A stretch of 46,637 bases of DNA from Ruminococcus sp. (GTDB lineage Bacteria > Bacillota > Clostridia > Oscillospirales > Ruminococcaceae): the NCBI RefSeq assembly GCF_016287535.1, contig NZ_JAEFAJ010000026.1:1-46637 (forward strand), read 5' to 3'. The notes beneath the pieces are model-generated. The model worked only from the letters and a program-made list of their open reading frames with translations. It made no database searches and was not told where the DNA came from. The stretch's first letter is position 1. Each line of letters opens with the position of its first letter. Of this stretch, positions 25,553-33,532 are shown one piece after another. A program made the position numbers and the translations under genes.

Positions 25553-26035
25553 TTACTGCGTTATTCCGAAGTTCTGTATCACGCTTGCGGCGCTGTTGAG
25601 AGCTTCGGGGTCTATTTCCGTGAATTCTTCGACTTTTATAAGGTTGATAGACGAGCCACCCTCAATGATAGACAGCTTTCCGTCACTGTAATAGAGGTTC
25701 ATAGTCTCGTCGGGGTCATTTCCGTTCAGGTCCTTGACCGTGAACAGAATGATATTTTCCTCTTTTTCCTTCCATTTTATCTCTTTGCCGGTATTTGCGT
25801 TCTGTATGATCTTATTGTCAACTGCCGACTGCCATACGACGCTGCCGTTATCCGCTATCTCAAATCTGAAAAGCGCTCCTATGGGGATACCGACGAACTT
25901 GTCGGTAGTCTCGCCGTTAAGGGTCATATTCTCCGCTTCCCACTTGCCGATATATTTCGGATCACGCTTTGCACCGCAGCCGGTCACGCATATGAGCATG
26001 ATGACAGTCATTACAATTATTGCCGTTTTTTTCAT
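25553..26035 (-). CDS. Lipoprotein with one 'GKWEA' domain
   Basis: 160 aa. Signal peptide with lipobox 'VTGC' (Cys20). A single domain starts 'YIGKWEAENMTLNGETTDKFVGIP', with 'FEIADNGSVVW' where its two-domain neighbour has 'KEDNTAEYI'. The pair is clearly paralogous and forms an operon, this gene first. GGGAGACAGG precedes the ATG. The function is unknown. Confidence 0.82.
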   Translation of the reverse strand: MKKTAIIVMTVIMLICVTGCGAKRDPKYIGKWEAENMTLNGETTDKFVGIPIGALFRFEIADNGSVVWQSAVDNKIIQNANTGKEIKWKEKEENIILFTVKDLNGNDPDETMNLYYSDGKLSIIEGGSSINLIKVEEFTEIDPEALNSAASVIQNFGITQ

Positions 26036-26061
26036 ATCCTGTCTCCCTTCCGTATAATGGT

Positions 26062-26090
26062 ATTATACAGCATAAACCGCATAAAGTAAA
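26062..26090 (-). promoter_or_regulatory. Probable promoter for the GKWEA lipoprotein operon
   Basis: On the minus strand, TTTACT (26090-26085), a 17-bp spacer and TATAAT (26067-26062). Confidence 0.6.
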
Positions 26091-26102
26091 GGCTTTTTTT
26101 GC

Positions 26103-26137
26103 TGAAAAAGGCTGCCGCATCACGCAGCAGCCTGTCA
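26103..26137 (-). terminator. Terminator of pssA
   Basis: On the minus strand, GGCTGCTGCG, loop TGAT, GCGGCAGCC (one bulge), then TTTTT, a few bases past the pssA stop. Confidence 0.85.
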
Positions 26138-26139
26138 GG

Positions 26140-26781
26140 TCACTTGGTTTTTGTCTTGTAGAGCATCCATATAAGCTCAAGAACTCCCACTCCGATAAAG
26201 CCCAGCATAGTCTTCATGCTTGGCTTCTTGACCTTGAAGCGGGTTATAAAGGCAATGGCAATAACGAGCAGAGTTCCTCCGTATACCTCCGGGAACCATT
26301 CACCGATATCCTTATGGAAGCTGTATATCAGCGGAAGTATCAGTGACACGCTGGTGACCGGCAGTCCCTCGTAGACCTTGCGGTTCTCGGACGTCTTTGA
26401 CTGTCTTTCCTCCTCAGCTACATTGAAGTAGGCGAGCCTTATCACAGCGCAAAGCGGAAAAAGCGCAAGTATAGGCAGATCTATCCAGTCCCGCATACCA
26501 ACGGAATAGCCTATCAGCGCGGGAAGAACTCCGAAGCAGATAACATCGCACAGCGAATCTATCTGTATGCCGAATTTCTTTTCGCTTTCGGTGCGGTCTT
26601 TTTTTGTACGGGCGACCTTACCGTCAAACATATCACATAATCCCGATACCATAAGACAGATTATGGCATATTCGGGATGAGGTCTCATTCCGCCGAAGCC
26701 TGCTGCGAAGAACATACCCATTATCGACGAAATGAGGCTCAAATATGTAAGAATAACCGTATAGTTATAATATCCAATCAT
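26140..26781 (-). CDS. pssA: CDP-alcohol phosphatidyltransferase, probable phosphatidylserine synthase
   Basis: 213 aa integral membrane enzyme. The CDP-alcohol transferase signature D-G-x2-A-R-x(n)-G-x3-D-x3-D is present as 'CDMFDGKVARTKK...FGIQIDSLCDVICFG', with all four Asp. The length, and the position of the motif after the second helix, fit CDP-diacylglycerol-serine O-phosphatidyltransferase. CDP-DAG-glycerol-3-phosphate transferase is the alternative but usually differs at the N-terminus. GAGG upstream supports the start. Confidence 0.85.
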   Translation of the reverse strand: MIGYYNYTVILTYLSLISSIMGMFFAAGFGGMRPHPEYAIICLMVSGLCDMFDGKVARTKKDRTESEKKFGIQIDSLCDVICFGVLPALIGYSVGMRDWIDLPILALFPLCAVIRLAYFNVAEEERQSKTSENRKVYEGLPVTSVSLILPLIYSFHKDIGEWFPEVYGGTLLVIAIAFITRFKVKKPSMKTMLGFIGVGVLELIWMLYKTKTK

Positions 26782-26838
26782 TTACTCAAACCTCGAATGA
26801 TTTTTTGCTGCAATACATACCGTTGCGGTATAGAATAC

Positions 26839-26867
26839 ATTATACCATAAAGTATGTTTTTTTTCAA
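26839..26867 (-). promoter_or_regulatory. Sigma-A promoter for pssA
   Basis: On the minus strand, TTGAAA (26867-26862), a 17-bp spacer and TATAAT (26844-26839). Confidence 0.88.
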
Positions 26868-26894
26868 GTATTTTATATCATTTTAAAAATACCA

Positions 26895-26990
26895 AAATCT
26901 GCGCATATCCCGTTTGCGCAGTGAACCGTGCTTCCATGGCGGAGTTCCGGGCAGTGACCGCATCAGGCGGTCATCATAAATACGCAGACT
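26895..26990. other. Structured intergenic region downstream of ppk1
   Basis: Two clear stems, CTGCGCA/TGCGCAG (26899-26921) and TGACCGC/GCGGTCA (26955-26973), lie between ppk1 and the pssA promoter. TCTGCG near 26898 can also pair with CGCAGA at 26983-26988. No T-run follows on the ppk1 strand. It may be a ppk1 3' structure or a degraded repeat. Confidence 0.45.
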
Positions 26991-26996
26991 TCCAGC

Positions 26997-29168
26997 TCAC
27001 TCTCCCTTTTTCTTTCTTCCGCGCTTTGCGGGAGCCTTGGCAGCAGTTTTTCTGACGGCAGGCTTTTTCACAGCCTTTCCCACCGAGCTCTTTTCGAGGT
27101 TTACACGAAGCTGTTTCTGCTTTGTGCTTTTGTCCTCAAGACGCCTGTAAGCCTCTTCGTAGAAGTATTCCTGAGAATTCAGCGGCTTTTCGCGGCTTCG
27201 TCTCTCCCGGACGTACTCTCCGTCGCTGAGCATTATCCTTGCCTTGATGTTGTCGCGCATCATGGTGCGGAACATATCCCGGATACGCTTTTTCAGCCTT
27301 TCGTCCTCAACGGGAGCTGCCACCTCCACGCGGCGAACAGTATTCCTGCTCATGTAATCGGCTGAGCCGATATATATCTTCTGAGACCTGCCGTCCTTTC
27401 CGAATATGAAGATACGGCTGTGTTCGAGGAAGCGTCCCACTATGCTGCGTATGGATATATTATCGGTAAATCCAGGAACTCCGGCTATAAGGCAGCAGAG
27501 TCCGCGGACTATGAGCTCCACCTTTACGCCTGCCTGCGAAGCCTCTATCAGCTTCGCAATGACCGCAGGATCGTTGAGGGAATTTATCTTTGCGGCGATA
27601 TAGCCGCTGCCGCCGTTCTCGGCAAGCTCTATCTGCTCGTCCATGAGCGCGAGGACCTGCGGTCTCAGCGCAAGGGGCGAAACAAGGAGCTTTCTTGTGT
27701 TTTCAATGTATGTGCCGTTGAGAAGAGACGCAAATACAGCCTCTGCGTCGGCAGCTATATCCCTGTCGGCGGTAAGGAGCATGAGATCGGTATAAAGGGC
27801 AGCTGTTTTTTCGTTATAGTTGCCCGTTCCTATCTGGGTAACGTAGTCATAGCCGCCGCCCTGAGCCTTTCTTGTGATGAGCAGCAGCTTTGAGTGCGCC
27901 TTGTACTCCTTGGGACCGTATATGACCTTTACGCCTGCCTCCTGAAGCTGCTTCGACCACTCGATATTGTTCTCCTCGTCAAAACGGGCGCGGAGCTCTA
28001 TCATAACGAGTACCTCCTTGCCCTGCTCGGCAGCGGTACACAGAGCGTCTATGATCTTGCTGTTTCGTGCGAGACGGTAAAGGGTTATCTTTACGGAGAC
28101 CACCTTCGGGTCGTTGGCAGACTCCTGCAAAAGCCTGATAAACGACAGATTTATGGACTCAAATGGATAGCTCAGAAGTATATCCTTCGACTTCACCTGC
28201 TGAAAAACAGGTCTTGTATCTGAAAGAGCCGCAGGCTTGCGCGGTGAGCGCGGCACATAGTGGAGCCGCGGATCAGTATCGTATTCCTGAAGGGTATAGA
28301 GGTACGAAAGGTCAAGGGGTATCCTTGATGTAAACACTCGGACGTTTTTCAGCTTGAGCTTCCTGCATATATAATCAAGGGCGTCGCGGCTGAAAACATC
28401 GGATATCTCAAGGCGCACGGGAGCAAGGCGCTGGCGCTTGTCAACAAGCTCCTCCATGCGTCTGCGGAACTCCGGACCTCTTCCGGAAGCCATTATATCG
28501 GCGCTCCTTGTAACTCTTATTAGGGCGCGGTCTATGACCTTGTAGTTCTTGAACATCTGATGCGCAAAACGGAGTATGACTTCCTCTTCAAGAATAAAGC
28601 GCTTTCCGTCGGGGCTGAGGTGGATTATCCTCTCAGAGCTGCTTGTATTGGCAGGGATAATGCCGATAGATACGCCCTTTTTCGCGCTGAGCTGCACAAC
28701 CGCGTATATCTCCTTGTTCCTGAGGAACGGAAAGGGCAGGGCGTCATTGACGACTATTCCCGATATGAACGGCTTCAGCTCGCGTTTGAAGTACATTTCA
28801 AGGAAAGCCTGCTCTTCCTTTGTGGCTTTGTCGAAGCTTACGTGCTCGAAGCCGTATGCCGCGAGCTCGCTCATGGTCTTTTTCAGTGCTTCCTCTACAG
28901 AGGGCTGCATTCTGCGGACAGCCGTAAACACAGCGTCAAGCTGCTGAGAGGGCGTCATTCCGGAGAATTTGTCCTTTTTCCCGTCGTTTTCCTTTGCCTT
29001 GTCAGTCACAGAGCCTACACGGACCATGAAGAACTCGTCCAGATTGCTCTGATATATAGCCGAAAAAGACAGTCTTTCAAGAAGCGGAGTATCAGGGTCT
29101 GTCGCTTCCTCTAAGACTCTCTTGTTGAATTTAAGCCATGAAAGCTCCCGATTTTCGAGATATTCCAT
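26997..29168 (-). CDS. ppk1: Polyphosphate kinase 1
   Basis: 723 aa; reversibly makes polyphosphate from ATP. It begins 'MEYLENRELSWLKFNKRVLEEA', the PPK1 hallmark. It continues with 'AIYQSNLDEFFMVRVGSV', 'LLSYPFESINLSFIRLLQESANDPKVVSVKITLYR', 'ALCTAAEQGKEVLVMIELRARFDEENNIEW' and 'YKAHSKLLLI' (phospho-His region), with 'QIGTGNYNEKTA' and 'YIGSADYMSRN' later. The tail is unusually basic (Lys/Ala/Arg-rich, about 30 residues, 'AAKAPAKRGRKKKGE'). GGAG upstream supports the ATG at 29168 over an ATG eight codons earlier. The uridine-kinase-like gene lies 51 bp upstream in the same direction. Confidence 0.97.
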   Translation of the reverse strand: MEYLENRELSWLKFNKRVLEEATDPDTPLLERLSFSAIYQSNLDEFFMVRVGSVTDKAKENDGKKDKFSGMTPSQQLDAVFTAVRRMQPSVEEALKKTMSELAAYGFEHVSFDKATKEEQAFLEMYFKRELKPFISGIVVNDALPFPFLRNKEIYAVVQLSAKKGVSIGIIPANTSSSERIIHLSPDGKRFILEEEVILRFAHQMFKNYKVIDRALIRVTRSADIMASGRGPEFRRRMEELVDKRQRLAPVRLEISDVFSRDALDYICRKLKLKNVRVFTSRIPLDLSYLYTLQEYDTDPRLHYVPRSPRKPAALSDTRPVFQQVKSKDILLSYPFESINLSFIRLLQESANDPKVVSVKITLYRLARNSKIIDALCTAAEQGKEVLVMIELRARFDEENNIEWSKQLQEAGVKVIYGPKEYKAHSKLLLITRKAQGGGYDYVTQIGTGNYNEKTAALYTDLMLLTADRDIAADAEAVFASLLNGTYIENTRKLLVSPLALRPQVLALMDEQIELAENGGSGYIAAKINSLNDPAVIAKLIEASQAGVKVELIVRGLCCLIAGVPGFTDNISIRSIVGRFLEHSRIFIFGKDGRSQKIYIGSADYMSRNTVRRVEVAAPVEDERLKKRIRDMFRTMMRDNIKARIMLSDGEYVRERRSREKPLNSQEYFYEEAYRRLEDKSTKQKQLRVNLEKSSVGKAVKKPAVRKTAAKAPAKRGRKKKGE

Positions 29169-29219
29169 ATATAGTCTCCAATCTTTTTTCAATACATGAT
29201 TTCTGAGTTGTCTGACGGC

Positions 29220-30140
29220 TCAGTATTTGAACTGTCCGTTGCCTATGAATTCGCATATCAGCGAATCCGGCGTAACATCTGTTTTTTCTATCGGCACAAG
29301 CTTTTCAAGCACCTTTATGCACTCGCAAACCTCCGGAACGTCGGTAAGCTCCTGAAGCTGTGACAGAAGGTCGTTGCGGTATACCGACAGCTCATAGGAC
29401 ATGAATGTATCCACATCATAGTCGGAGCGGTACTTATACGGCATTATGTACTTGTTCTCGCCTGCTTCCACGCTGTGGAACATATTCATAGTCTCCCGGA
29501 GAGAGCGCTTGCGGAAGTTCTTATCCCGTATCATACGGCGCATAAGACGTATCCTTGACGGATGCAGGAGGATATCCTCATCAGATATCCTGGTGCGGAC
29601 ACTGACATATATCTTGCTTATCATGCTGTCAGGCACGGTTATTACCGCAGGATTCAGCGCATGGATACCCTCGAATATTACCAGCTCGTCTTTGTTGCGC
29701 TTGAACATCTTTCCGGAGCCGCAGCGTGTGGAGGTCTTGAAGTTGTACTTAGGGAGCTCTATCTCACGGCAGGCGCATATATCCTCTATCTGCTCGTTAA
29801 GGAGCTCACAGTCAACACGCAGCGGCGATTCAAGGTCCATTTTCCCCTCAGCCGCAAGAGCCTTTTCAGCCTCTGTCAGCGGACAGAACCAGTTGTCCAT
29901 CGAAAGGGTATGCGTCTCATGTCCCATATCGTCAAGGAGCTTTTCTATCATCATCGCGGTAGTGGTCTTGCCGGAGCCCGACGGTCCCGACAGGAGTATT
30001 ACCGGTTTTTCGTTGCGGTTCTCGGCGATATCGTCCGCTATCTTTTTCAGCTTGTAGAGGTAATCCTCGTTCACGGACTTTATATATCTGACAGGATCGC
30101 TGTCTATTCCCTGATTTATTCTTGTTATCTCAATATTCAT
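29220..30140 (-). CDS. Uridine kinase-like P-loop nucleoside kinase
   Basis: 306 aa. Walker A 'GPSGSGKTTTAMMIEKLL' (about 52-59 for the loop), 'LSMDNWFCPLTEAE' as in the phosphoribulokinase/uridine kinase 'D-D-F/W-Y' region, 'PKYNFKTSTR', Walker B-like 'ELVIFEGIHALNP', and 'RLMRRMIRDKNFR' lid arginines. It lacks the N-terminal TGS-like domain seen in longer Clostridial paralogues, so it is the kinase portion only. It probably forms an operon with ppk1. The true substrate may not be uridine. Confidence 0.87.
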   Translation of the reverse strand: MNIEITRINQGIDSDPVRYIKSVNEDYLYKLKKIADDIAENRNEKPVILLSGPSGSGKTTTAMMIEKLLDDMGHETHTLSMDNWFCPLTEAEKALAAEGKMDLESPLRVDCELLNEQIEDICACREIELPKYNFKTSTRCGSGKMFKRNKDELVIFEGIHALNPAVITVPDSMISKIYVSVRTRISDEDILLHPSRIRLMRRMIRDKNFRKRSLRETMNMFHSVEAGENKYIMPYKYRSDYDVDTFMSYELSVYRNDLLSQLQELTDVPEVCECIKVLEKLVPIEKTDVTPDSLICEFIGNGQFKY

Positions 30141-30224
30141 TTATATCTCCCTTATCTTAAAATAAAATAATAAACGGAAGTAATTTTTTTCCTTCTCGTA
30201 AATAAACTGTTTTACAACATTAAT

Positions 30225-30253
30225 ATTATATCACATTTTTCGACGCATTTCAA
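30225..30253 (-). promoter_or_regulatory. Sigma-A promoter for the uridine-kinase-like gene and ppk1
   Basis: On the minus strand, TTGAAA (30253-30248), a 17-bp spacer and TATAAT (30230-30225). Confidence 0.85.
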
Positions 30254-30345
30254 CCCGGTTATTTGTAGTTTTTAACGTCATTTTCAACAGAATGTTTAAT
30301 CTGTTGCGGGAAATAGGGGCATTTCAAAAATTCTGTCTTTGCCTA

Positions 30346-30374
30346 TTGACAAATTGTAAAATTTGTGCTAAGAT
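30346..30374 (+). promoter_or_regulatory. Sigma-A promoter for the T-box transcript
   Basis: TTGACA (30346-30351), a 17-bp spacer and TAAGAT (30369-30374). The T-box structure begins about 10-20 nt downstream. Confidence 0.85.
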
Positions 30375-30384
30375 AATTGTACAA

Positions 30385-30622
30385 TATTACGAAAACGTCG
30401 ATGAGGAAGGCTTTTCCGGAGCCGTTTCAGAGAGCAGCCGTCTGGTGCGAGGCTGCACGGTCAGGATATTACAGCATACCGCCTCTGAGTACGCCCAATA
30501 AGCGTCGGGAGCTCCCGTTACAGAGCACTTGAGATACGGAGCTTCTCTCCGTGTGAATCAGGGTGGAACCACGGTTATTATCGTCCCTTGTGCCTATTCA
30601 TAGGCGTAAGGGGCTTTTTTGT
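30385..30622 (+). promoter_or_regulatory. T-box leader (tRNA-Thr-sensing) with attenuator
   Basis: The T-box core AGGGTGGAACCACGG is at 30560-30574, followed by an attenuator CCCTTGTGCCTAT/ATAGGCGTAAGGG and TTTTTT (30595-30620). Stem I shows the distal-loop region (AGAGAGCAGCCGTCTGGTG, 30430-30448), and in the specifier loop 'ATACCGCCTCTGAG' the likely specifier codon is ACC (30478-30480), a threonine codon. Uncharged tRNA-Thr would stabilise the antiterminator and allow reading into the small genes and thrS. The ORF across this leader (30292-30501) is not a gene. Confidence 0.93.
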
Positions 30623-30638
30623 TCTAAGGAGGTAAATC

Positions 30639-30956
30639 ATGGCTTATAATCTGCATATTTTTAGAGGAACAGACTGGACAGACGGTGCTGATGATCCGAT
30701 CACAGCAGATGAACTTCTCAGCATTGATGGCGTTGAGAAATTCAGTCAGCCTCCAATAACAAATCCAAGAACAGGTCTTTCAATGAGAATGAGTATGGGA
30801 ATGGATAATATGTATTCATATGGTAATGCTGTATTCATGCTTGAAGATGGTATGATAACCGTTGCCTGCCGAAACGAAGACGTTCCTGATATAATGCGTC
30901 CGTTAGCAGAAGCTCTCGGAGCTGTTATTCAGGGAGACGAGGAAGAATATTATTGA
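30639..30956 (+). CDS. Small hypothetical protein, first gene after the Thr T-box
   Basis: 105 aa acidic soluble protein. The start 'MAYNLHIFRGTDWTDGADDPITADELL' resembles a widespread class of hypothetical proteins (xYxLxIxRxxDWxDxxxxPIxxEEW) that often act as immunity or SMI1/KNR4-like partners, but no family can be assigned. AAGGAGG at 30627-30633 supports the start. Its codon use is more A/T-rich than thrS, hinting at a separate origin. It lies 17 bp after the T-box attenuator and so is under threonine control. Confidence 0.75.
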   Translation: MAYNLHIFRGTDWTDGADDPITADELLSIDGVEKFSQPPITNPRTGLSMRMSMGMDNMYSYGNAVFMLEDGMITVACRNEDVPDIMRPLAEALGAVIQGDEEEYY

Positions 30957-30993
30957 TAAATTATAATAATTCTGTTGCAAAGAAGGTGAGAAT

Positions 30994-31374
30994 GTGAGCA
31001 ATATCAGGTACAACGAACAGGAGGAAGCCTTCGAGCTGCCCTATAAGCTCTGGAACAATACCATGACGGTCCGCTTCTATACCGACGCCGAGGATACTAT
31101 CATGAAAAAGCTCAGTGATATCGCAAAAAAACTCGCAAAGCTGGACGGTAGTAAAAGCACCGTTGCAGGTATGCTTATCGACGAGGGCTACTACGAAGGC
31201 TCAAACGCAGAGGAGCTTGCTAAGATACTCAGGCTCGAAAACGTATATGTGGATATCGACGACGAGGATACCGTTGTATGCTTCGATACAGGCACAGACG
31301 ACGGTTTTATGCAGGGATTCGCCCATGTAGAGCTCTTCGGCGAGCTTTTCGAGATAACTGGCTGGGTCGAATGA
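30994..31374 (+). CDS. Small acidic hypothetical protein between T-box and thrS
   Basis: 126 aa with a GTG start preceded by GAAGGTGAG. It has no membrane segment. It begins 'MSNIRYNEQEEAFELPYKLWNNTMTVRFYTDAED' and is mixed helix and beta, with an acidic stretch 'VYVDIDDEDTVVCFDTGTDDGF'. I do not recognise a family; it has the look of small DUF/immunity-type proteins. It lies 37 bp after the 105-aa gene and 117 bp before thrS, in the T-box-controlled unit. Confidence 0.75.
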   Translation: MSNIRYNEQEEAFELPYKLWNNTMTVRFYTDAEDTIMKKLSDIAKKLAKLDGSKSTVAGMLIDEGYYEGSNAEELAKILRLENVYVDIDDEDTVVCFDTGTDDGFMQGFAHVELFGELFEITGWVE

Positions 31375-31375
31375 T

Positions 31376-31453
31376 ATGGATATGCCAGTCCGTAAGGATA
31401 TACGCCCCGATGACTATGATTATTCCCGCAGCGGCGAATTGTTCAGTAAATAA
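31376..31453 (+). CDS. Possible 25-aa small protein upstream of thrS
   Basis: An ATG one base after the previous stop opens 'MDMPVRKDIRPDDYDYSRSGELFSK', with codon choice like its neighbours (CGT, GAT, CGC). It would be coupled to the 126-aa gene. It is too short to judge by content alone and could be the remnant of a longer gene. Confidence 0.3.
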   Translation: MDMPVRKDIRPDDYDYSRSGELFSK

Positions 31454-31491
31454 TAAACACACATAAATATCATCAAAAAGGAGAGATCAAT

Positions 31492-33438
31492 ATGATCAGA
31501 TTAACATTACCCGACGGCAGTGTCCGTGAGATTGAGGCTGCACAGTCAGCCGCAGAGATCGTAAAAGGCATAGGTATGGGACTTTACAAGGCTGCCTGCT
31601 GCGTAAAGATAAACGGAGAGGTAAAGGATCTCCGCACCGTTATCGACAGTGACTGTCAGTTCGAGGTCTGCACCTTCGACTCAATCGACGGCAAAAAGAC
31701 CTTCTGGCACACAGCCTCCCATATACTTGCACAGGCTGTAAAGAGACTCTATCCCGCAGCAAAGCTTGCTATCGGTCCTGCTATCGACAACGGCTTCTAC
31801 TACGATTTCGACCTTGAAAAGCCCTTCACTCCCGAAGAGCTCGAAAAGATCGAGGCTGAAATGAAGAATATCGTCAAGGATGGCATAGAGCTTGAAAAGT
31901 TCGAGCTTTCACCTGCCGAGGCTATCGCTAAGCTGAAGGAAATGGACGAGCCCTACAAGGTCGAGCTCTGCGAGGAGCACGCTGACAAGGGCGAGCCTAT
32001 CTCATTCTACAAGCAGGGCGAGTTCATCGACCTCTGCGCAGGTCCTCACCTTATGACAACAGCTCCCGTAAAGGCTTTCAAGCTCATCTCATGTACAGGC
32101 GCTTACTGGCGCGGCAGTGAGAAGAACAAAATGCTCAGCCGTGTATACGCTACCGCATATCCCAAGGCAGCAGACCTTGAGGCTGACCTCAAACAGCGTG
32201 AAGAAGCAAAGCTCCGCGACCACAACAAGCTTGGACGTGAGCTGGAATACTTTACAACTGTTGACGTTATCGGTCAGGGACTTCCCGTACTTCTTCCGAA
32301 GGGCGCAAGAGTAGTTCAGCTCCTCCAGCGCTGGGTAGAGGACGTTGAACAGAAGCACGGCTATCTCCTCACAAAGACGCCTCTCTTCGCAAAGAGAGAA
32401 TTCTTCAAGATATCAGGTCACTGGGATCACTACCTCGACGGTATGTTCATCATGGGCGACCCCTACGACGAGGAAAAGGAGTGCTTTGCCCTCCGTCCCA
32501 TGACCTGTCCTTTCCAGTATCAGGTATTCCTCAACAGACAGCGCTCCTACCGTGATCTTCCTATGCGTCTGGGTGAGACCTCAACACTGTTCCGCAAGGA
32601 GGACTCAGGTGAGATGCACGGTCTTATCCGTGTTCGTCAGTTCACTATCTCCGAGGGACATCTTGTGCTCCGTCCCGAACAGCTTGAAGAGGAATTCAGG
32701 GGCTGTCTCGAACTTGCAAAGTATATGCTCGGCACAGTAGGTCTCCTTGAGGACTGTACCTTCCGTTTCTCACAGTGGGATCCTGCAAACCCGAAGAACA
32801 AGTACGAGGGCACAAAGGAGCAGTGGGATCATGCTCAGGATGTAATGGGCAAGATACTCGACCACCTCGGACTCGAATACACAATTGGTATCGACGAGGC
32901 TGCATTCTACGGTCCTAAGCTTGATATCCAGTACAAGAACGTATACGGCAAGGAAGACACTCTCGTTACTATCCAGATAGATATGCTTCTCGCTCAGCGC
33001 TTCGGCATGGAATATGTTGACGTTGACGGCACAAAGAAGACTCCTTATATCATTCACAGAACATCACTGGGCTGCTATGAGCGTACCCTCGCTTACATGA
33101 TAGAGAAATACGCAGGCGCTATGCCTCTGTGGCTGGCTCCCGAACAGGTCCGTATCGTTCCTGTTGCTGACCGTCATCTTGACTTCTGCAACGAGCTCAT
33201 GTCAAAGCTTGAAGCCGCAGGCATACGTGCTACTATCGACGACAGAGCAGAAAAGGTCGGCAAGAAGGTTCGTGACGCAAGACTTGAAAAGCTCCCTGTA
33301 TGGGTAACTGTAGGCGATAAGGAAGTTGAGAGCAATACTGTTTCAGTAAGCTCAAGACGTGAGGGCGACCTCGGTTCAATGACTCCGGGCGAATTCATCG
33401 CAAAGCTCATTGAGGATATCGCAAACAAGGTAAGATAA
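31492..33438 (+). CDS. thrS: Threonyl-tRNA synthetase
   Basis: 648 aa. It has a TGS domain ('MIRLTLPDGSVREIEAAQSAAEI', residues 1-60) and an editing domain with 'HTASHILAQAVKRLYP' and 'CAGPH'. The class II core has 'LPVLLPKGARVVQLLQRWVEDVEQKHGYL', 'FALRPMTCPFQYQVF' (Zn Cys), 'FRKEDSGEMHGLIRVRQFTISEGH', 'YGPKLDIQ' and 'HRTSLGCYERTLAYMIE'. A C-terminal anticodon-binding domain ends it. GGAGAG at 31480-31485 supports the start. It is expected to be regulated by the upstream tRNA-Thr T-box, a standard arrangement apart from the interposed small genes. Confidence 0.98.
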   Translation: MIRLTLPDGSVREIEAAQSAAEIVKGIGMGLYKAACCVKINGEVKDLRTVIDSDCQFEVCTFDSIDGKKTFWHTASHILAQAVKRLYPAAKLAIGPAIDNGFYYDFDLEKPFTPEELEKIEAEMKNIVKDGIELEKFELSPAEAIAKLKEMDEPYKVELCEEHADKGEPISFYKQGEFIDLCAGPHLMTTAPVKAFKLISCTGAYWRGSEKNKMLSRVYATAYPKAADLEADLKQREEAKLRDHNKLGRELEYFTTVDVIGQGLPVLLPKGARVVQLLQRWVEDVEQKHGYLLTKTPLFAKREFFKISGHWDHYLDGMFIMGDPYDEEKECFALRPMTCPFQYQVFLNRQRSYRDLPMRLGETSTLFRKEDSGEMHGLIRVRQFTISEGHLVLRPEQLEEEFRGCLELAKYMLGTVGLLEDCTFRFSQWDPANPKNKYEGTKEQWDHAQDVMGKILDHLGLEYTIGIDEAAFYGPKLDIQYKNVYGKEDTLVTIQIDMLLAQRFGMEYVDVDGTKKTPYIIHRTSLGCYERTLAYMIEKYAGAMPLWLAPEQVRIVPVADRHLDFCNELMSKLEAAGIRATIDDRAEKVGKKVRDARLEKLPVWVTVGDKEVESNTVSVSSRREGDLGSMTPGEFIAKLIEDIANKVR

Positions 33439-33458
33439 ACAGCTGAATAATAAAAATA

Positions 33459-33492
33459 TAAAGCCTGTATTGTAATCAATACAGGCTTTTCT
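33459..33492 (+). terminator. Terminator after thrS
   Basis: AAAGCCTGTATTG and CAATACAGGCTTTT, with a short loop and a following TTTCTTTG. Confidence 0.92.
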
Positions 33493-33532
33493 TTGTTTCA
33501 ATGACAGCCTCGCAGCGGCTGCCGGACAAAAA

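Noticed and set aside
30292..30501. 69-aa ORF over the T-box region
   Set aside because: It overlaps the promoter and stem I of a recognisable T-box and has no ribosome site or protein-like character.
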